Of a stretch of 64,000 nucleotides of DNA, positions 46,101 to 56,200 are shown piece by piece. Position 1 is the first letter of the stretch. Each line of letters opens with the position of its first letter. Made by a program: the position numbers and the translations under genes. The DNA is from Chitinophagaceae bacterium (GTDB taxonomy: Bacteria > Bacteroidota > Bacteroidia > Chitinophagales > Chitinophagaceae), in assembly GCA_027489035.1 (NCBI GenBank), contig JAIYAN010000016.1:1-64000 (forward strand), read 5' to 3'. Below the pieces are notes generated by a model. The model was not told where the DNA came from. It was given only the letters and a program-made list of their open reading frames with translations, and did not search any database.

Positions 46101-47909
46101 ACAGCAAGCAATGCTTGTCGCAATAATGAATTCTACGTTTATGCAACACTTTCATATAGACCCGTTAGCATTACATGGAATTTCAATAATAATGCAGCTT
46201 TGACTCCTTCAACTCCTTTCACCGTTAATAATCCTACACCAATTGATAGTTTTAGTGTAAATAATCAATGGATTTATGTGTTCCAAAATCCAACACAATA
46301 TGTGTATAGTCAAGTTGGTTCATTGCCAGTAGAAGTTACTGCTGTAAGCCCAATTCCTGATGGTTGTAATGGTGAGCAGAAATTTACTTATAATGTAAAT
46401 GTGATTCAAGGTCCTACAGCAAGTTTTACTTTTTCCAATAACTCAGGTTGTTTAAATCCGCCAATCCAATTCACGGATAATTCAGTTGGAAACGGATTGA
46501 ATCTTGATTTGTGGGAATGGACTTTTGGAGATCCAGGAAGTGGAATAAACGATACTTCAATTTTACAAAGTCCTACACATGCATTTTCAACAGGAGGAAC
46601 ATTTACAGTAACACAACATGTAGTTACTTTGGAAGGATGTTATGATGATTCAACTGTAACCATCAATCTTTCAGCTCAACCCGTTGCTGGATTCACAGCG
46701 GCTACAAATACATGTCAAGGACAAAATGTAACTTTTACAAATACATCAAGTATTGCCTCAGGATCGATAGCTCAGTGGGTATGGGATTTTGGAGATGGAA
46801 CAGCAGTTATTAATGCAACTAACGGAAATCCACAAACGCATACATATACAAATACAGGAAATTATACGGTTACACTTTCTGTAATATCAACAACAGGATG
46901 TTCTTCAGCGAGCTTTACACAAACAATAACTGTAAATGCTTTGCCAACAGTGAGTTTTGCCAATTTAACTGGTGTTTGTACAAACAATACCCCATTTGCA
47001 CTTACTGGTGGTTCACCAGCATCTGCAGCAGGTGTTGGAACCGGCGTTTATACTGGAACTGGGGTAACAAATGGTATTTTTGATCCTGCTGCAGCTGGTC
47101 CAGGAACTTTTACCATTACATATACATATACGACCAACGCCGGTTGTGTAGGTACGGCTACAAGCTCAATTGTTGTTACACAAGCGTTGACTTTAGCTGT
47201 TCAGCAAGTAAATAATTTGTGTATAGATGATGCATCGGTTGAATTGGTTCCTAATACAGCAGGTGGAGTGTTTACAGGAACTGGTGTAACTGGAACAAGC
47301 TTCAATCCTGCAACAGCGGGAGTTGGAACTTTTGCGATTACCTACTCAATACCTGGTAATGCTTGCTCAGTACCTGCAACTATTCAAATCACAGTAAATC
47401 CAACACCAACAGTTGATGCTGGATTGCCTGTAACCATCTTAAATGGTTCATCAACTACACTAACGGCAACGGCTGATGCTGGTACATATTTATGGACACC
47501 ATCAACCGGATTGAGTGCTACAAGTATTTTGACACCTGTAGCTAATCCGAGATCTACAACGGAATATACATTAACTGTAACCAATCCATTTGGATGTAAG
47601 GCAAGTGATAATGTAGTTGTAACCGTAACTGGACCATGCTTAGATCCATCTCCGGTGTTTACACCAAATGGTGATGGTCAATATGAAAAATGGATTGTTT
47701 ACAATGGTACATGTGTAACGAAGGTTGTTGTTGATGTTTACAATAGATGGGGCGGATTGGTATATCATTCAGATGATTACCGCAACGATTGGAATGGTAC
47801 AAATAAAAATACACCATTGCCAGACGGCACTTATTATTACATCATTAAAGCTAAATTAACCGGTAATTCACAACAAATCCTGAAAGGGAATGTAACCATC
47901 ATGCGTTAA
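43143..47909 (+). CDS. IgGFc-binding-like/PKD adhesin with T9SS type B sorting domain (1588 aa)
   Basis: Signal peptide 1-36 (ILLLSFIGIKSNAQ). Then an N-terminal beta domain (about 37-205) paralogous to that of the 1417-residue protein; two FnIII-like repeats (about 212-405; second has GGAVISTSGVCWSTTPNPT); a beta domain (about 405-520); an IgGFc-binding-like region opened by SNKGKEFWVGYGP (about 530-960); two PKD domains from about 1089 and 1177, the second with WVWDFGDGT; Ig-like domains; and a gliding-motility-type (CHU_C, type B) sorting domain from about 1498 (FTPNGDGQYEKW, DVYNRWG, DWNGTNK, PDGTYYYII). Type B domains guide proteins through T9SS and normally work with a PorP/SprF partner, which follows 38 bp later. 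A likely surface adhesin and the first gene of the block. Confidence 0.87.
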   Translation: MKHYYKLVDKLNIQQVLTAFFSILLLSFIGIKSNAQVTSTWVLTSDKTSALAGTQAALVTAGDMVPGIGFENPGSHNTDGYRCLITTGPWINTPTNGFNIDFPLSPVSGYDLTVTGLTLTARCSGGSGNHLLSLAYQVDGAGPWINFGTPQTANSGGTTNIDFGTLNTVFTNSRTYTIRMYVYAAGTSTSASRRVFIKNVVFNGTAAPGGPPPTVQTTAASATSRNSGSASGDITGGGLSGVSVSGFAWGTAINPTTALSTITTNGPTTGTYTQPITGLLAGTTYHVRAYATNAVGTSYGDDLTFTTDPAVIPTLTTTPASNITIFTANSGGNITDDGGAVISTSGVCWSTTPNPTIANSVTTDGTATGSYVSSINNLLPSTTYFVRAYATNAVGTGYGNEISFTTPPPTPTLFANPTVLDFGSVLQNTFSAEQSYSLTGFYLNPVASNITVAAPAGFRISLNNAGPYYPSIQVPYTNGTLAATNVFVKFSPTQVRAYDDSVDNISTGASTVYVRVRGVGLPSGLQTGQGFSNKGKEFWVGYGPTEKFYSDNSQDMRFTFSNTNNVPATVTISMPNIPSFVPLVYTVPANGTITTNGNEIPESGVEDARLVNEGVYSSGIKISSDTQIVVYCHAITSQVYAASVLFPTQTLGKEYTSLNFTQRSNNSNGKSFLFVVATEDNTTIEVTLPAGVETDTHAAGSTFTQLLNRGQILNIFGKATGRPNLYTGNDLTGTVVKSISTTTGCKPFAMYSGSSKITIDCDNGSNGSGDNLFQQMFPKQAWGNKVVAIPTIPLTKNHYRVLVGNPSTIVKRNGVVLTGIINNQYYEYFNTAATVDVIEADKPILVSQYMSTNGECDNPDNIGDPEMVYLSSLEQTIDTVNFVSSPLGNTNSRAHYLNVAIPTAAASSFQLDGVPYGASFVPTSYDPLTSYAQITVSEGFHKITANQGFNATAYGVAGDESYAYNAGTNVKNLLTGFSLQNLYGTGTASNACRNNEFYVYATLSYRPVSITWNFNNNAALTPSTPFTVNNPTPIDSFSVNNQWIYVFQNPTQYVYSQVGSLPVEVTAVSPIPDGCNGEQKFTYNVNVIQGPTASFTFSNNSGCLNPPIQFTDNSVGNGLNLDLWEWTFGDPGSGINDTSILQSPTHAFSTGGTFTVTQHVVTLEGCYDDSTVTINLSAQPVAGFTAATNTCQGQNVTFTNTSSIASGSIAQWVWDFGDGTAVINATNGNPQTHTYTNTGNYTVTLSVISTTGCSSASFTQTITVNALPTVSFANLTGVCTNNTPFALTGGSPASAAGVGTGVYTGTGVTNGIFDPAAAGPGTFTITYTYTTNAGCVGTATSSIVVTQALTLAVQQVNNLCIDDASVELVPNTAGGVFTGTGVTGTSFNPATAGVGTFAITYSIPGNACSVPATIQITVNPTPTVDAGLPVTILNGSSTTLTATADAGTYLWTPSTGLSATSILTPVANPRSTTEYTLTVTNPFGCKASDNVVVTVTGPCLDPSPVFTPNGDGQYEKWIVYNGTCVTKVVVDVYNRWGGLVYHSDDYRNDWNGTNKNTPLPDGTYYYIIKAKLTGNSQQILKGNVTIMR

Positions 47910-47947
47910 TTGTAAATCAAATTATCAAATAGAATAAAAAAAATATC

Positions 47948-48844
47948 ATGCGTATCAAACTTTTCATATCGGCATCATTTTGTTTGCTTTTAGCTTGTCA
48001 TACAAATGCACAACAAGTTTTTAAAGTAGCTCAATTTGTTAAGCATAATTATATCTATAACCCAGCAGCATCAGGTGCTGAGGATAATTCATCCTTAGGG
48101 GTTGCCTATAGAAAAATGTGGTCGGGAATGCCAGGTGGCCCTCAAACCACTTTTTTATTTGGCGATCATTATTTTGAATCAAAAAAAACCGGAGTAGGCA
48201 TGGTTCTCTACACCGATAAAACAGGTCCAACCAGCAGAACTGGTGGTCAAATTAATGTTTCGTATAGTTTGGATTTTGATAATGGAAAAAGATTAATGTT
48301 TGGATTAGCTGGAATGTTTATGCAATACCGAATTGATAAATCTTCATTTAGCAATTACATTCCAAATGATCCATTATTGGCAAGCAATGGAACAGAATTG
48401 AAGGGAGATGCTGCTGCTGGTATTTATTACAAATCCAATACTTTAAATATTGGATTCTCTGCTCAACAATTGATGCAATCGAAATTGAATTTTATTAAAT
48501 CTGCTGCCAATACAGAAGGTAAATTATACAGACATTATTTTATGGCAGGCCATTATAATTGGAGAACAGACGAAGATAATGTGGTTATTCCTAATTTTTC
48601 AATTTCTTATGTAAATGGTTCTCCAATTGATGCAGAAGCAGGCGTGATGATCCAACATAAAAATATGCTTTGGGCTGGTTTAGGGTATCATTATCAGCAG
48701 AGTTTTACGGCAATTGCAGGAATTAAAATTAAAAAACAATTGTCTTTAGGTTATGCATTTCAACAATACAGAACGCCGTTAAGTGTGTTTGATGATGGTG
48801 GTGCAGCGCATGAAATTTCATTAAGATATTTCTTAAGCAAATAG
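47948..48844 (+). CDS. PorP/SprF family type IX secretion membrane protein (298 aa)
   Basis: A signal peptide of about 21 residues (LFISASFCLLLACHTNAQ; the Cys may make it a lipoprotein, though Q follows the cleavage site) leads into the PorP/SprF signature: NYIYNPAASGAEDNSSLGVAYRKMW, followed by an alternating beta-strand protein ending in FLSK, typical of an outer-membrane barrel. Family members pair with specific type B cargo in gliding flavobacteria (SprF with SprB). The gene lies between two type B adhesin genes, 38 bp after one and 27 bp before the other, supporting a client-specific role. It is shorter than the second copy at 60352. Confidence 0.87.
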   Translation: MRIKLFISASFCLLLACHTNAQQVFKVAQFVKHNYIYNPAASGAEDNSSLGVAYRKMWSGMPGGPQTTFLFGDHYFESKKTGVGMVLYTDKTGPTSRTGGQINVSYSLDFDNGKRLMFGLAGMFMQYRIDKSSFSNYIPNDPLLASNGTELKGDAAAGIYYKSNTLNIGFSAQQLMQSKLNFIKSAANTEGKLYRHYFMAGHYNWRTDEDNVVIPNFSISYVNGSPIDAEAGVMIQHKNMLWAGLGYHYQQSFTAIAGIKIKKQLSLGYAFQQYRTPLSVFDDGGAAHEISLRYFLSK

Positions 48845-48850
48845 TAGACG

Positions 48851-48870
48851 TATTGATATCAATAGTTTTT
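48851..48870 (+). promoter_or_regulatory. Small palindrome plus T-run before the next adhesin start
   Basis: TATTGATATCAATA at 48851-48864 is a perfect 14-bp palindrome, followed by GTTTTTT and, within a few bases, the ATG at 48872. It could be a weak attenuator or affect ribosome access, or it may be chance in AT-rich DNA. Confidence 0.25.
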
Positions 48871-48871
48871 T

Positions 48872-51800
48872 ATGATGGTGAATTTATTTTCTGTTTTTAA
48901 TAAAAATTGGAAGTGCTTAATTGGACTTCTATTTTTATTTATTACTAATCTACATGCTCAGGATTTTTCAAACAGAGGCACTGATTTCTGGACTGGATAT
49001 GGGCCTCACGAAAAAATAAGTGGCGGTACAAGCGATATGACTTTGTACTTTACTTCTGATGATACGGCTACCATTACTATTTATGTTGGTAATACGTTGT
49101 TTCAAACATTGAGTGTTCCTGCAAATACAATTACGGCATCTAATAATATTCCTGAAACAGGCGCTTCGGATGCACGGTTACAAAATGAATTGGTATATGT
49201 GAATAAAGGTATTTTCATTCACAGTACATCTCCAGTAGTTGCCTATGCGCAAATTTGGGGAAGTAAAGTTACAGCTACAACTATTTTATTTCCAGTAAAA
49301 ACTTTAGGCAGAAAATATACCTCATTAAATTATACTCAGCTTTCCAATACAAGTGGCATGAGGTCTTATTTATTTATTGTTGCTACAGAAAATGCCACAA
49401 GAGTAGAAGTAAAACCAAACGCAACAACATCTGCCGGATTGGTTGCTGGGGTTTGGACATCAAGAACATTGAATAGAGGAGATGTATGGTTAATCAAAGG
49501 TGGAACAGATGCTACGGATTTAACTGGTACACAAATAAGGTCAGTTTCTAATGGTGGCGCGACATGTAAGCCTATCGCCGTATTCTCCGGAAGCCAGAAG
49601 ATTTCTGTAACCTGTTCCAATTCTTCCGCATCAGGGGATAATTTTTTTCAACAATGTTTTCCTATTTCAGCATGGGGAAGAAATTTCGTAAGCGCACCAA
49701 CAGCAGGTCTGAATTATTCCAATAATGTATATCGCGTTATGATTAATCCCGACAGTTTATCTACAGTGGTTAAAGTGAATGGTGTAACATTGCCCGGTGC
49801 AGTACCTGGTCTTAGTCCGGCTGTAAATCCTTTAACACCCGGTGTTGCCATCAATAGAACCAATAATTTGTATTTTGAATTTGTAACGGGAGCGCCTGTA
49901 AAAATAGAATCAACAGCACCTGTAATGGTGGCACAATACATTTCCAATAGGACCAATTGTGGTAACAATTTTTCAAGTATTGGTGACCCAGATATGATTT
50001 ATATGAGTCCGGTAGAACAAACCATAGACTCCATAATTGTTTCGCCTGTTCCAACAGAAAATAATGATGCTACAAATTTCATCAACATCAATATGAAGAC
50101 GGCCGATGTGCCTAATTTTACCATTAAAAATCAAGCGAATGTAAATGTCCCATTTACCTTTTCAATAAACCCAGCAGATCCACAATATTCCTATGCACAA
50201 ATTGCGTTAACTGCAGGATATGCTAATAATGTATTCTATAAATTAAAAACAACTACAGGCGGATTCAATGCTATCGCTTACGGTTATGCGACAAGTGAAA
50301 GTTATGCATATAATGCTGGTACAAACGTTAGAAATTTGAATTATTTTTTAACCAGCGCTAATCCGCTTGCTACCAATGATAACACGCCGGTATGTAAGGG
50401 TACGCCTACTCGAATTTCGATTACACTACCTTATATTCCAACAGCACTGACATTTGATTTTCTTAATAATTCCAACATCTCGCCTAATACCAATGTAACC
50501 ATAACCAATCCAACTGTTGATAGTTCATATGTTTTAAATGGAACACCATTGTATGTTTTTCATTTGACTGGACTATATACTTTCAATGGGATAGGTATTG
50601 CGCCAATTCGTGTGTTTGCAACCAACCCTTCTGGAGATGGATGTAATGGGGTAGAAGAATTGAATTTTGAATTTAATGTAGTTGGTGGGCCACGCGCTAA
50701 TTTCAATTGGAATTTTTCGGGATGTGCAACCAATCCAGTTAGTTTCCTTAATTTATCTACAGATTCTGTTCATTCAATTACCAATTGGCAATGGAATTTT
50801 GGTGATGCAACAGGAAACTCAAATGTGGCAAATCCTACGTATACTTATGGTGCAGGAGGTGCTTATAATGTTAATCTAAATGTTACGAATAACCAAGGCT
50901 GTTATGATGATACAACGATAGTATTTACCATTAACAATAGTCCGAGTGCTGCATTTTCATTTACTGGAATTTCATGTGTAGGAAATAGCATTTCATTTAA
51001 TGATCAATCTACCATATTGAATGGAAATATTTCGAATTGGTATTGGGATTATGGTGATGGTACAAGAGATACTTTTTCAGTATCGACTAATCCTTCACAT
51101 GTTTTTACATCTGCTGGAACCTATACGGTAACGCTTGTTGTAGACAATGCAAATGGCTGTCGTTCAACGCATACAGAAACGGTAGTTGTGGGCAATCGCC
51201 CGGTTCCGAATTTTACTTTACCAGGTAATGTTTGTTTGCCGGGTGGTGTTGCTATTTTTACAAATACATCAACAGTAACGGGTGGGGGAACAATGACGTA
51301 TACATGGAATTTTGGAGATGGCTCTCCAACTAGTAATCAAACAAGTCCTTCACATAATTATACAACAACAGGTCCGTTTAGTGTTACATTAACAGCATCA
51401 TTAGGCACTTGCTCAAAAGATACCGTTAAAATTTTCAATACATTGTATCCTAAGCCTGTGGCTAATTTCAGTGTGAATCCTGAAACTTGTTTGAATACAC
51501 CAACCGTGTTTACAGATTTGAGTACCGCATCAAATTCAACCATAAACAACTGGAGCTGGAATTTTGGAGATGCTGGAACATCAACGAATCAAAATCCTAC
51601 ACATACATATACAACAGCAGGAAACTATTCTGTAACATTACAAGTTACTACAGACAAAGGTTGTACGGATGATACCATTAGAAGTATTATCATCAATCCA
51701 CTTCCAACCGCATCTTTTACCATTAGCAATCCAAGGTGTGAAACACAGGCGGTTACTTTCACAGATGCATCTGTTCCTAATGCTGGTATAATCACAGAAT

Positions 51801-53266
51801 GGAGTTGGGACTTTGGAGATGGAAATACCTCGGTAAGAAATAATGCGCTTCCATTTACGCATGTGTATGCTAATGCAGGAAATTATACAGTGACATTAAA
51901 AGTAAAAACAGATAGAGGTTGTTTTAGTATTTTGACGCCTCAACAAATTGTTATTAATAACATGCCTTTGCCAGATTTTAGTTTTCCAGCTTCATTATGT
52001 TTTCCAGGAAGTGTAGCATTTACCAATAATACAACTATTGCAGATGGCACATTATCTCAAATGAATTACAACTGGGATTTTGGAGATTTGAACAATAGTA
52101 CTGCAACAACTCCAACACATAACTATGGTTCAGCCGGACAATACAATGTAACGGTAACGGCTACCAGCAATAATGGATGTATCAAATCTACCACACTTCC
52201 TTTATCAATTTACGGAACTCCTGTGGCTGGATATTCGGTAAATAATGTTGGAAATATTTGTAGCAATACATCTTTAAACATTACGAATACAAGTATTGTA
52301 AATGGATTGGGAAATGTTGTTGGGATTGAAATTTTCTGGGATTATTTAATAGACCCTACTAATGTTACAGTTGATAATAGTCCTGCAGCCAATGAAGTTT
52401 ACAGTCATACATATCCTGTATTTGGAAGTCCACTAACTAAGGTCTACAAAGTGTTGATTAGGGCAAAAAACGAATCGGGTTGTACAAATGATTATAGTTT
52501 GGATGTAACTGTTCAAGCCGCTCCAAATGTAGTGTTTAATAACATGACTGGTATTTGTCAGGAGTCACCTGCATTTAATTTGAATGCTGCAAGTAATACA
52601 ACTGCTCTAACAGGCACAGGAATTTACAGTGGTTCAGGTGTTAGTAATGGCAACTTGTTTACACCCGAAGATGCAGGTGTAGGAACACAAATCCTAACGT
52701 ATACGTTTACTGGAGATAATGGCTGCGTATCTTCTGCAACAGCATCTATAGCCGTATATCCAACACCGTTATTAAACCTTGGTCCGGATAGAAATGTATT
52801 GGAAGGGAATTCGATCACCTTAACACCTGTTGTAATTTCAGGTACAGGGCTTTCTTATTTATGGAATCCGGGAACATATTTAAGCAGTATTTCTTTAAGC
52901 AATCCAATTTGTACACCTAGAGAAGATATTCGATACGCTTTGAAAATTGTATCTGCAGATGGCTGTAAAAATGAAGATGACATTTTCATCAAAGTGGTAA
53001 AAGATTTCGTTGTGCCCAATACATTTACACCTAATGGTGATGGTATCAATGATTTATGGAAAATTGAAAACATGGTTTTTTATCCAAACCACAGGCTTGA
53101 AGTGTTTAATCGCAATGGACAAAAATTATTTGAATCAACAAATTATAATGGAGATTGGGACGGTACATACAAAGGCAAGCCGCTTCCATCTGGTACATAT
53201 TACTATATTATAGACCTTAATGGGGCAAGGGCTTCAAAGAAAGGCTATGTTACAATTATTAGATAA
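48872..53266 (+). CDS. IgGFc-binding-like, multi-PKD adhesin with T9SS type B sorting domain (1464 aa)
   Basis: Signal peptide 1-30 (LLFLFITNLHAQ). It lacks the N-terminal domain of its paralogs and starts directly with the IgGFc-binding-like part (SNRGTDFWTGYGPHE). Six PKD domains follow from about residue 604 (for example NWQWNFGDAT, WYWDYGDGT, WSWNFGDAG, WSWDFGDGN, YNWDFGDLN), then one degenerate PKD, two Ig-like domains, and a type B sorting domain from about 1378 (FTPNGDGINDLW, EVFNRNGQ, PSGTYYYII). The last ~330 residues are very like those of the 2339-residue protein downstream, indicating tandem duplication. Likely a gliding or adhesion surface protein. Confidence 0.86.
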   Translation: MMVNLFSVFNKNWKCLIGLLFLFITNLHAQDFSNRGTDFWTGYGPHEKISGGTSDMTLYFTSDDTATITIYVGNTLFQTLSVPANTITASNNIPETGASDARLQNELVYVNKGIFIHSTSPVVAYAQIWGSKVTATTILFPVKTLGRKYTSLNYTQLSNTSGMRSYLFIVATENATRVEVKPNATTSAGLVAGVWTSRTLNRGDVWLIKGGTDATDLTGTQIRSVSNGGATCKPIAVFSGSQKISVTCSNSSASGDNFFQQCFPISAWGRNFVSAPTAGLNYSNNVYRVMINPDSLSTVVKVNGVTLPGAVPGLSPAVNPLTPGVAINRTNNLYFEFVTGAPVKIESTAPVMVAQYISNRTNCGNNFSSIGDPDMIYMSPVEQTIDSIIVSPVPTENNDATNFININMKTADVPNFTIKNQANVNVPFTFSINPADPQYSYAQIALTAGYANNVFYKLKTTTGGFNAIAYGYATSESYAYNAGTNVRNLNYFLTSANPLATNDNTPVCKGTPTRISITLPYIPTALTFDFLNNSNISPNTNVTITNPTVDSSYVLNGTPLYVFHLTGLYTFNGIGIAPIRVFATNPSGDGCNGVEELNFEFNVVGGPRANFNWNFSGCATNPVSFLNLSTDSVHSITNWQWNFGDATGNSNVANPTYTYGAGGAYNVNLNVTNNQGCYDDTTIVFTINNSPSAAFSFTGISCVGNSISFNDQSTILNGNISNWYWDYGDGTRDTFSVSTNPSHVFTSAGTYTVTLVVDNANGCRSTHTETVVVGNRPVPNFTLPGNVCLPGGVAIFTNTSTVTGGGTMTYTWNFGDGSPTSNQTSPSHNYTTTGPFSVTLTASLGTCSKDTVKIFNTLYPKPVANFSVNPETCLNTPTVFTDLSTASNSTINNWSWNFGDAGTSTNQNPTHTYTTAGNYSVTLQVTTDKGCTDDTIRSIIINPLPTASFTISNPRCETQAVTFTDASVPNAGIITEWSWDFGDGNTSVRNNALPFTHVYANAGNYTVTLKVKTDRGCFSILTPQQIVINNMPLPDFSFPASLCFPGSVAFTNNTTIADGTLSQMNYNWDFGDLNNSTATTPTHNYGSAGQYNVTVTATSNNGCIKSTTLPLSIYGTPVAGYSVNNVGNICSNTSLNITNTSIVNGLGNVVGIEIFWDYLIDPTNVTVDNSPAANEVYSHTYPVFGSPLTKVYKVLIRAKNESGCTNDYSLDVTVQAAPNVVFNNMTGICQESPAFNLNAASNTTALTGTGIYSGSGVSNGNLFTPEDAGVGTQILTYTFTGDNGCVSSATASIAVYPTPLLNLGPDRNVLEGNSITLTPVVISGTGLSYLWNPGTYLSSISLSNPICTPREDIRYALKIVSADGCKNEDDIFIKVVKDFVVPNTFTPNGDGINDLWKIENMVFYPNHRLEVFNRNGQKLFESTNYNGDWDGTYKGKPLPSGTYYYIIDLNGARASKKGYVTIIR

Positions 53267-53282
53267 AAAAAAGAATTCGCAT

Positions 53283-56200
53283 ATGAGAGTATTTTTATTA
53301 ACGCTGGGTTTTGTATTGATGTCTGTATTGGGTGCATATGCACAACCGTATAATTATACAGTGGAAGGATTTGACAATGCTATATTCCCAACAGCTACAC
53401 CTGGCCCTGCTGTTGAAACACAGTACATTTCTCCTACAGGAGCATGGTCCATTTTTAAAGGTTACACGGTAACGGGAACAGATCCTTGTCCTAATGATGG
53501 TACCAACAGGGCTTTACGTTTTTTGGCAAACAATTCAGGATATGTGGTAACACCCACATTATTACTAGGTGCTGGCACTTTGACTTTTAATACCAGAAGA
53601 ACAGGGAGAGACTTTACATACTATACTTCAACAGATAATGGTGCTACATGGGTTTTAGCTGGTGCTGTGAATACGGGAGCGACAGCTTGTAACACTATTT
53701 CAGTTGTATTCAACAGTGGCGTAATAAACAGAATAAAGATTGCAAGTTTGATAGCCAATGACTTAGGTATCGACAATGTGCTAATTACAGGGTTCACTAC
53801 AGTAGCTCCATCAGTTACTACAACCACAGCATCTGCTGTAACATTTACCACTGCTACATCTGGAGGAAACGTAACTTTTGATGGAGGGGCACCTGTATCT
53901 GCAAGAGGAGTTTGCTGGAGCACTGCACCCAATCCTACCATAGCTAACTCGCTTACATCAAATGGTACAGGTTTGGGCAGTTTTACAAGTAGTTTGGCAG
54001 GTTTGAGTCCGGGTACAACATACTACGTTCGTGCATATGCAACCAATCAGGCTGGAACAGGGTATGGTAATGAAATAACATTTACTACACCAGTTGCTGT
54101 ACCAACATTAACGGCTACACCATCAACCATTCCTTTTGGAATCGTTTATCAAGGTGCATTTTCAACAGAACAATCATTTACCGTTACGGGTATTTATTTG
54201 TCACCTGCAACAGGCAACGTAACCATCACACCACCTCCGGGTTATATCGTTTCATTAACAAGTGGTTCAGGTTTTACGTCAAGTTTATCAATACCATACA
54301 CAGGTGGTACATTAGGTCCATTAACCATTTACATTAGATTTGCGCCTCCACTATATGGCAATTACGATGGAAATATTTCAATTAATGGCGGTGGAGCACC
54401 TGCTGCAAGTATTGCTGTTACGGGTATTGGCTCACAATTGCCACAGGCTGGAACATTAACCAATATGGGTGTTGATTTCTGGACTGGGTATGGTTATCAT
54501 TCCAGAATGAGTAATAATAACACGGGAAGCGGACCGTTTATGTCTTTGTATATTTCAGCGAAGCAAGCTGCTACAGTTCGTGTATCCCTACCCGGTATAG
54601 CGGATCCATCATTTCCAAGAACAATTACAATTCCAGCAAATACTTCCGTTGAAGTAACCAATTTTCCTCAAGGCGATTTTAATAATAATAATGATAATCC
54701 AACAGGACTTCCTGATGCGCGTTTATACTTTACCGGTATAACTCCAAGAGGAATTCATTTAGAGAGTTTGAATGGAGTACCAGTTGCCGTTTATGAGCAT
54801 ACTTATGGACAAGATGCAGCCGGTGCGATGTTGTTATTTCCTACAAATACTTGGGGAGCTACATATAACGTAGTTTCGTTGGGTGGAAAATCAAATAGTG
54901 GTGTGCCCAATTCATTTTTCTTTGTAATGGCAGCTGAAGATCAAACACAAATTGAAATCACGCCAACTGCAGATATTATTGATTCATCTTCCGCAACTTT
55001 ATTCAATTCAAATACACCAGCTGCTAATATTTTATATCCTGCCGGTGTACCATTCACAATCACTTTAAATAAAGGGCAGATTTTTAATGCCATGGCAAGA
55101 ATTGTAGGGTCTGGTAGTAATGGCGTTTCTCAGGATTTCACGGGAACTTTAGTAAGAAGTACAGATTGCAATAACAAGAAGATTGCCGTGTGGGCAGGTA
55201 ATGGAAGAACATTTATGAATACAGTGGGTTGTACCCAAAATGCTGGTTCAGATAACATGGTACAACAAATGTTTCCTCGTGTTGCTTGGGGTACAAAATA
55301 TTTAACCACGCCTACAAAAACTATGGAGTATGGCATTTATAAGATTTGTGTCCTTGATCCAACTACACAAGTTTGGTTTAATAACCCAACACGAACTACC
55401 CCATTAACTGGTCTAGTAAATAATTTTTACTATCAGGTAGAAAGCAATAGTCCAAATCTGATTGAGAGTGATAAGCCCATCATGGTGATTCAATATATCG
55501 TTACTGGTGGCTGTAAAAACAACACATTTGGTAATAATGGAAATGGTGACCCTGAAATGATTATTCTCAGTCCTGTTCAGCAAGCGGTAAATAACATTTC
55601 CGTTTTCTCTGCAGCAAAATTGAATATCAATAATGGAGCTAGTTATATAAATGTGGCCATAAAAACGACTGGAGTTCCAAGTTTCAAATTAGACCCAATT
55701 ACCAATCCAACCAATGTTTGTGATACGGGTGCATCAAGTTTTACTGGAGCTGCGTATGCAAGTGCGCCAATTATTCCAGTAGCTAATGCGTTTAGACCTC
55801 ATCCGTTTGCAGCAGGATATTCAGTTGCCAAATTCAAAGTATCAAGTGGACAGTATCACAATTTGGTTTCAGATAGTGGCTTCAATGCCATTGCTTATGG
55901 TATGGCAGGTGGTGAAAGTTATGGATACAATGCGGGTACTGCTATCCGTGATCTTTCTGCAATTGTACAAACATTGAATCCATTTGATACTATTTCAGGA
56001 GGTAAAACATGTAAAGGGAATCCTGTAAGATTACAGATTGCAGTGCCTTATTTGTCTTCATCAATTGATTCTATCAAATGGGATATGGGAACAAATGCAA
56101 ACATCACGCCGAATGGCACTTTCATGCAAATAAATCCTGTTCCAGTAAGGACCTATGTCGACAATGAAATAACTTATTCTGTTTATAATATGACCGTGCC

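Noticed and set aside
53220..53282. Upstream in-frame start codons for the 2339-residue adhesin
   Set aside because: They lie within the preceding gene's last codons and would put about 21 polar residues before an otherwise perfect signal peptide.
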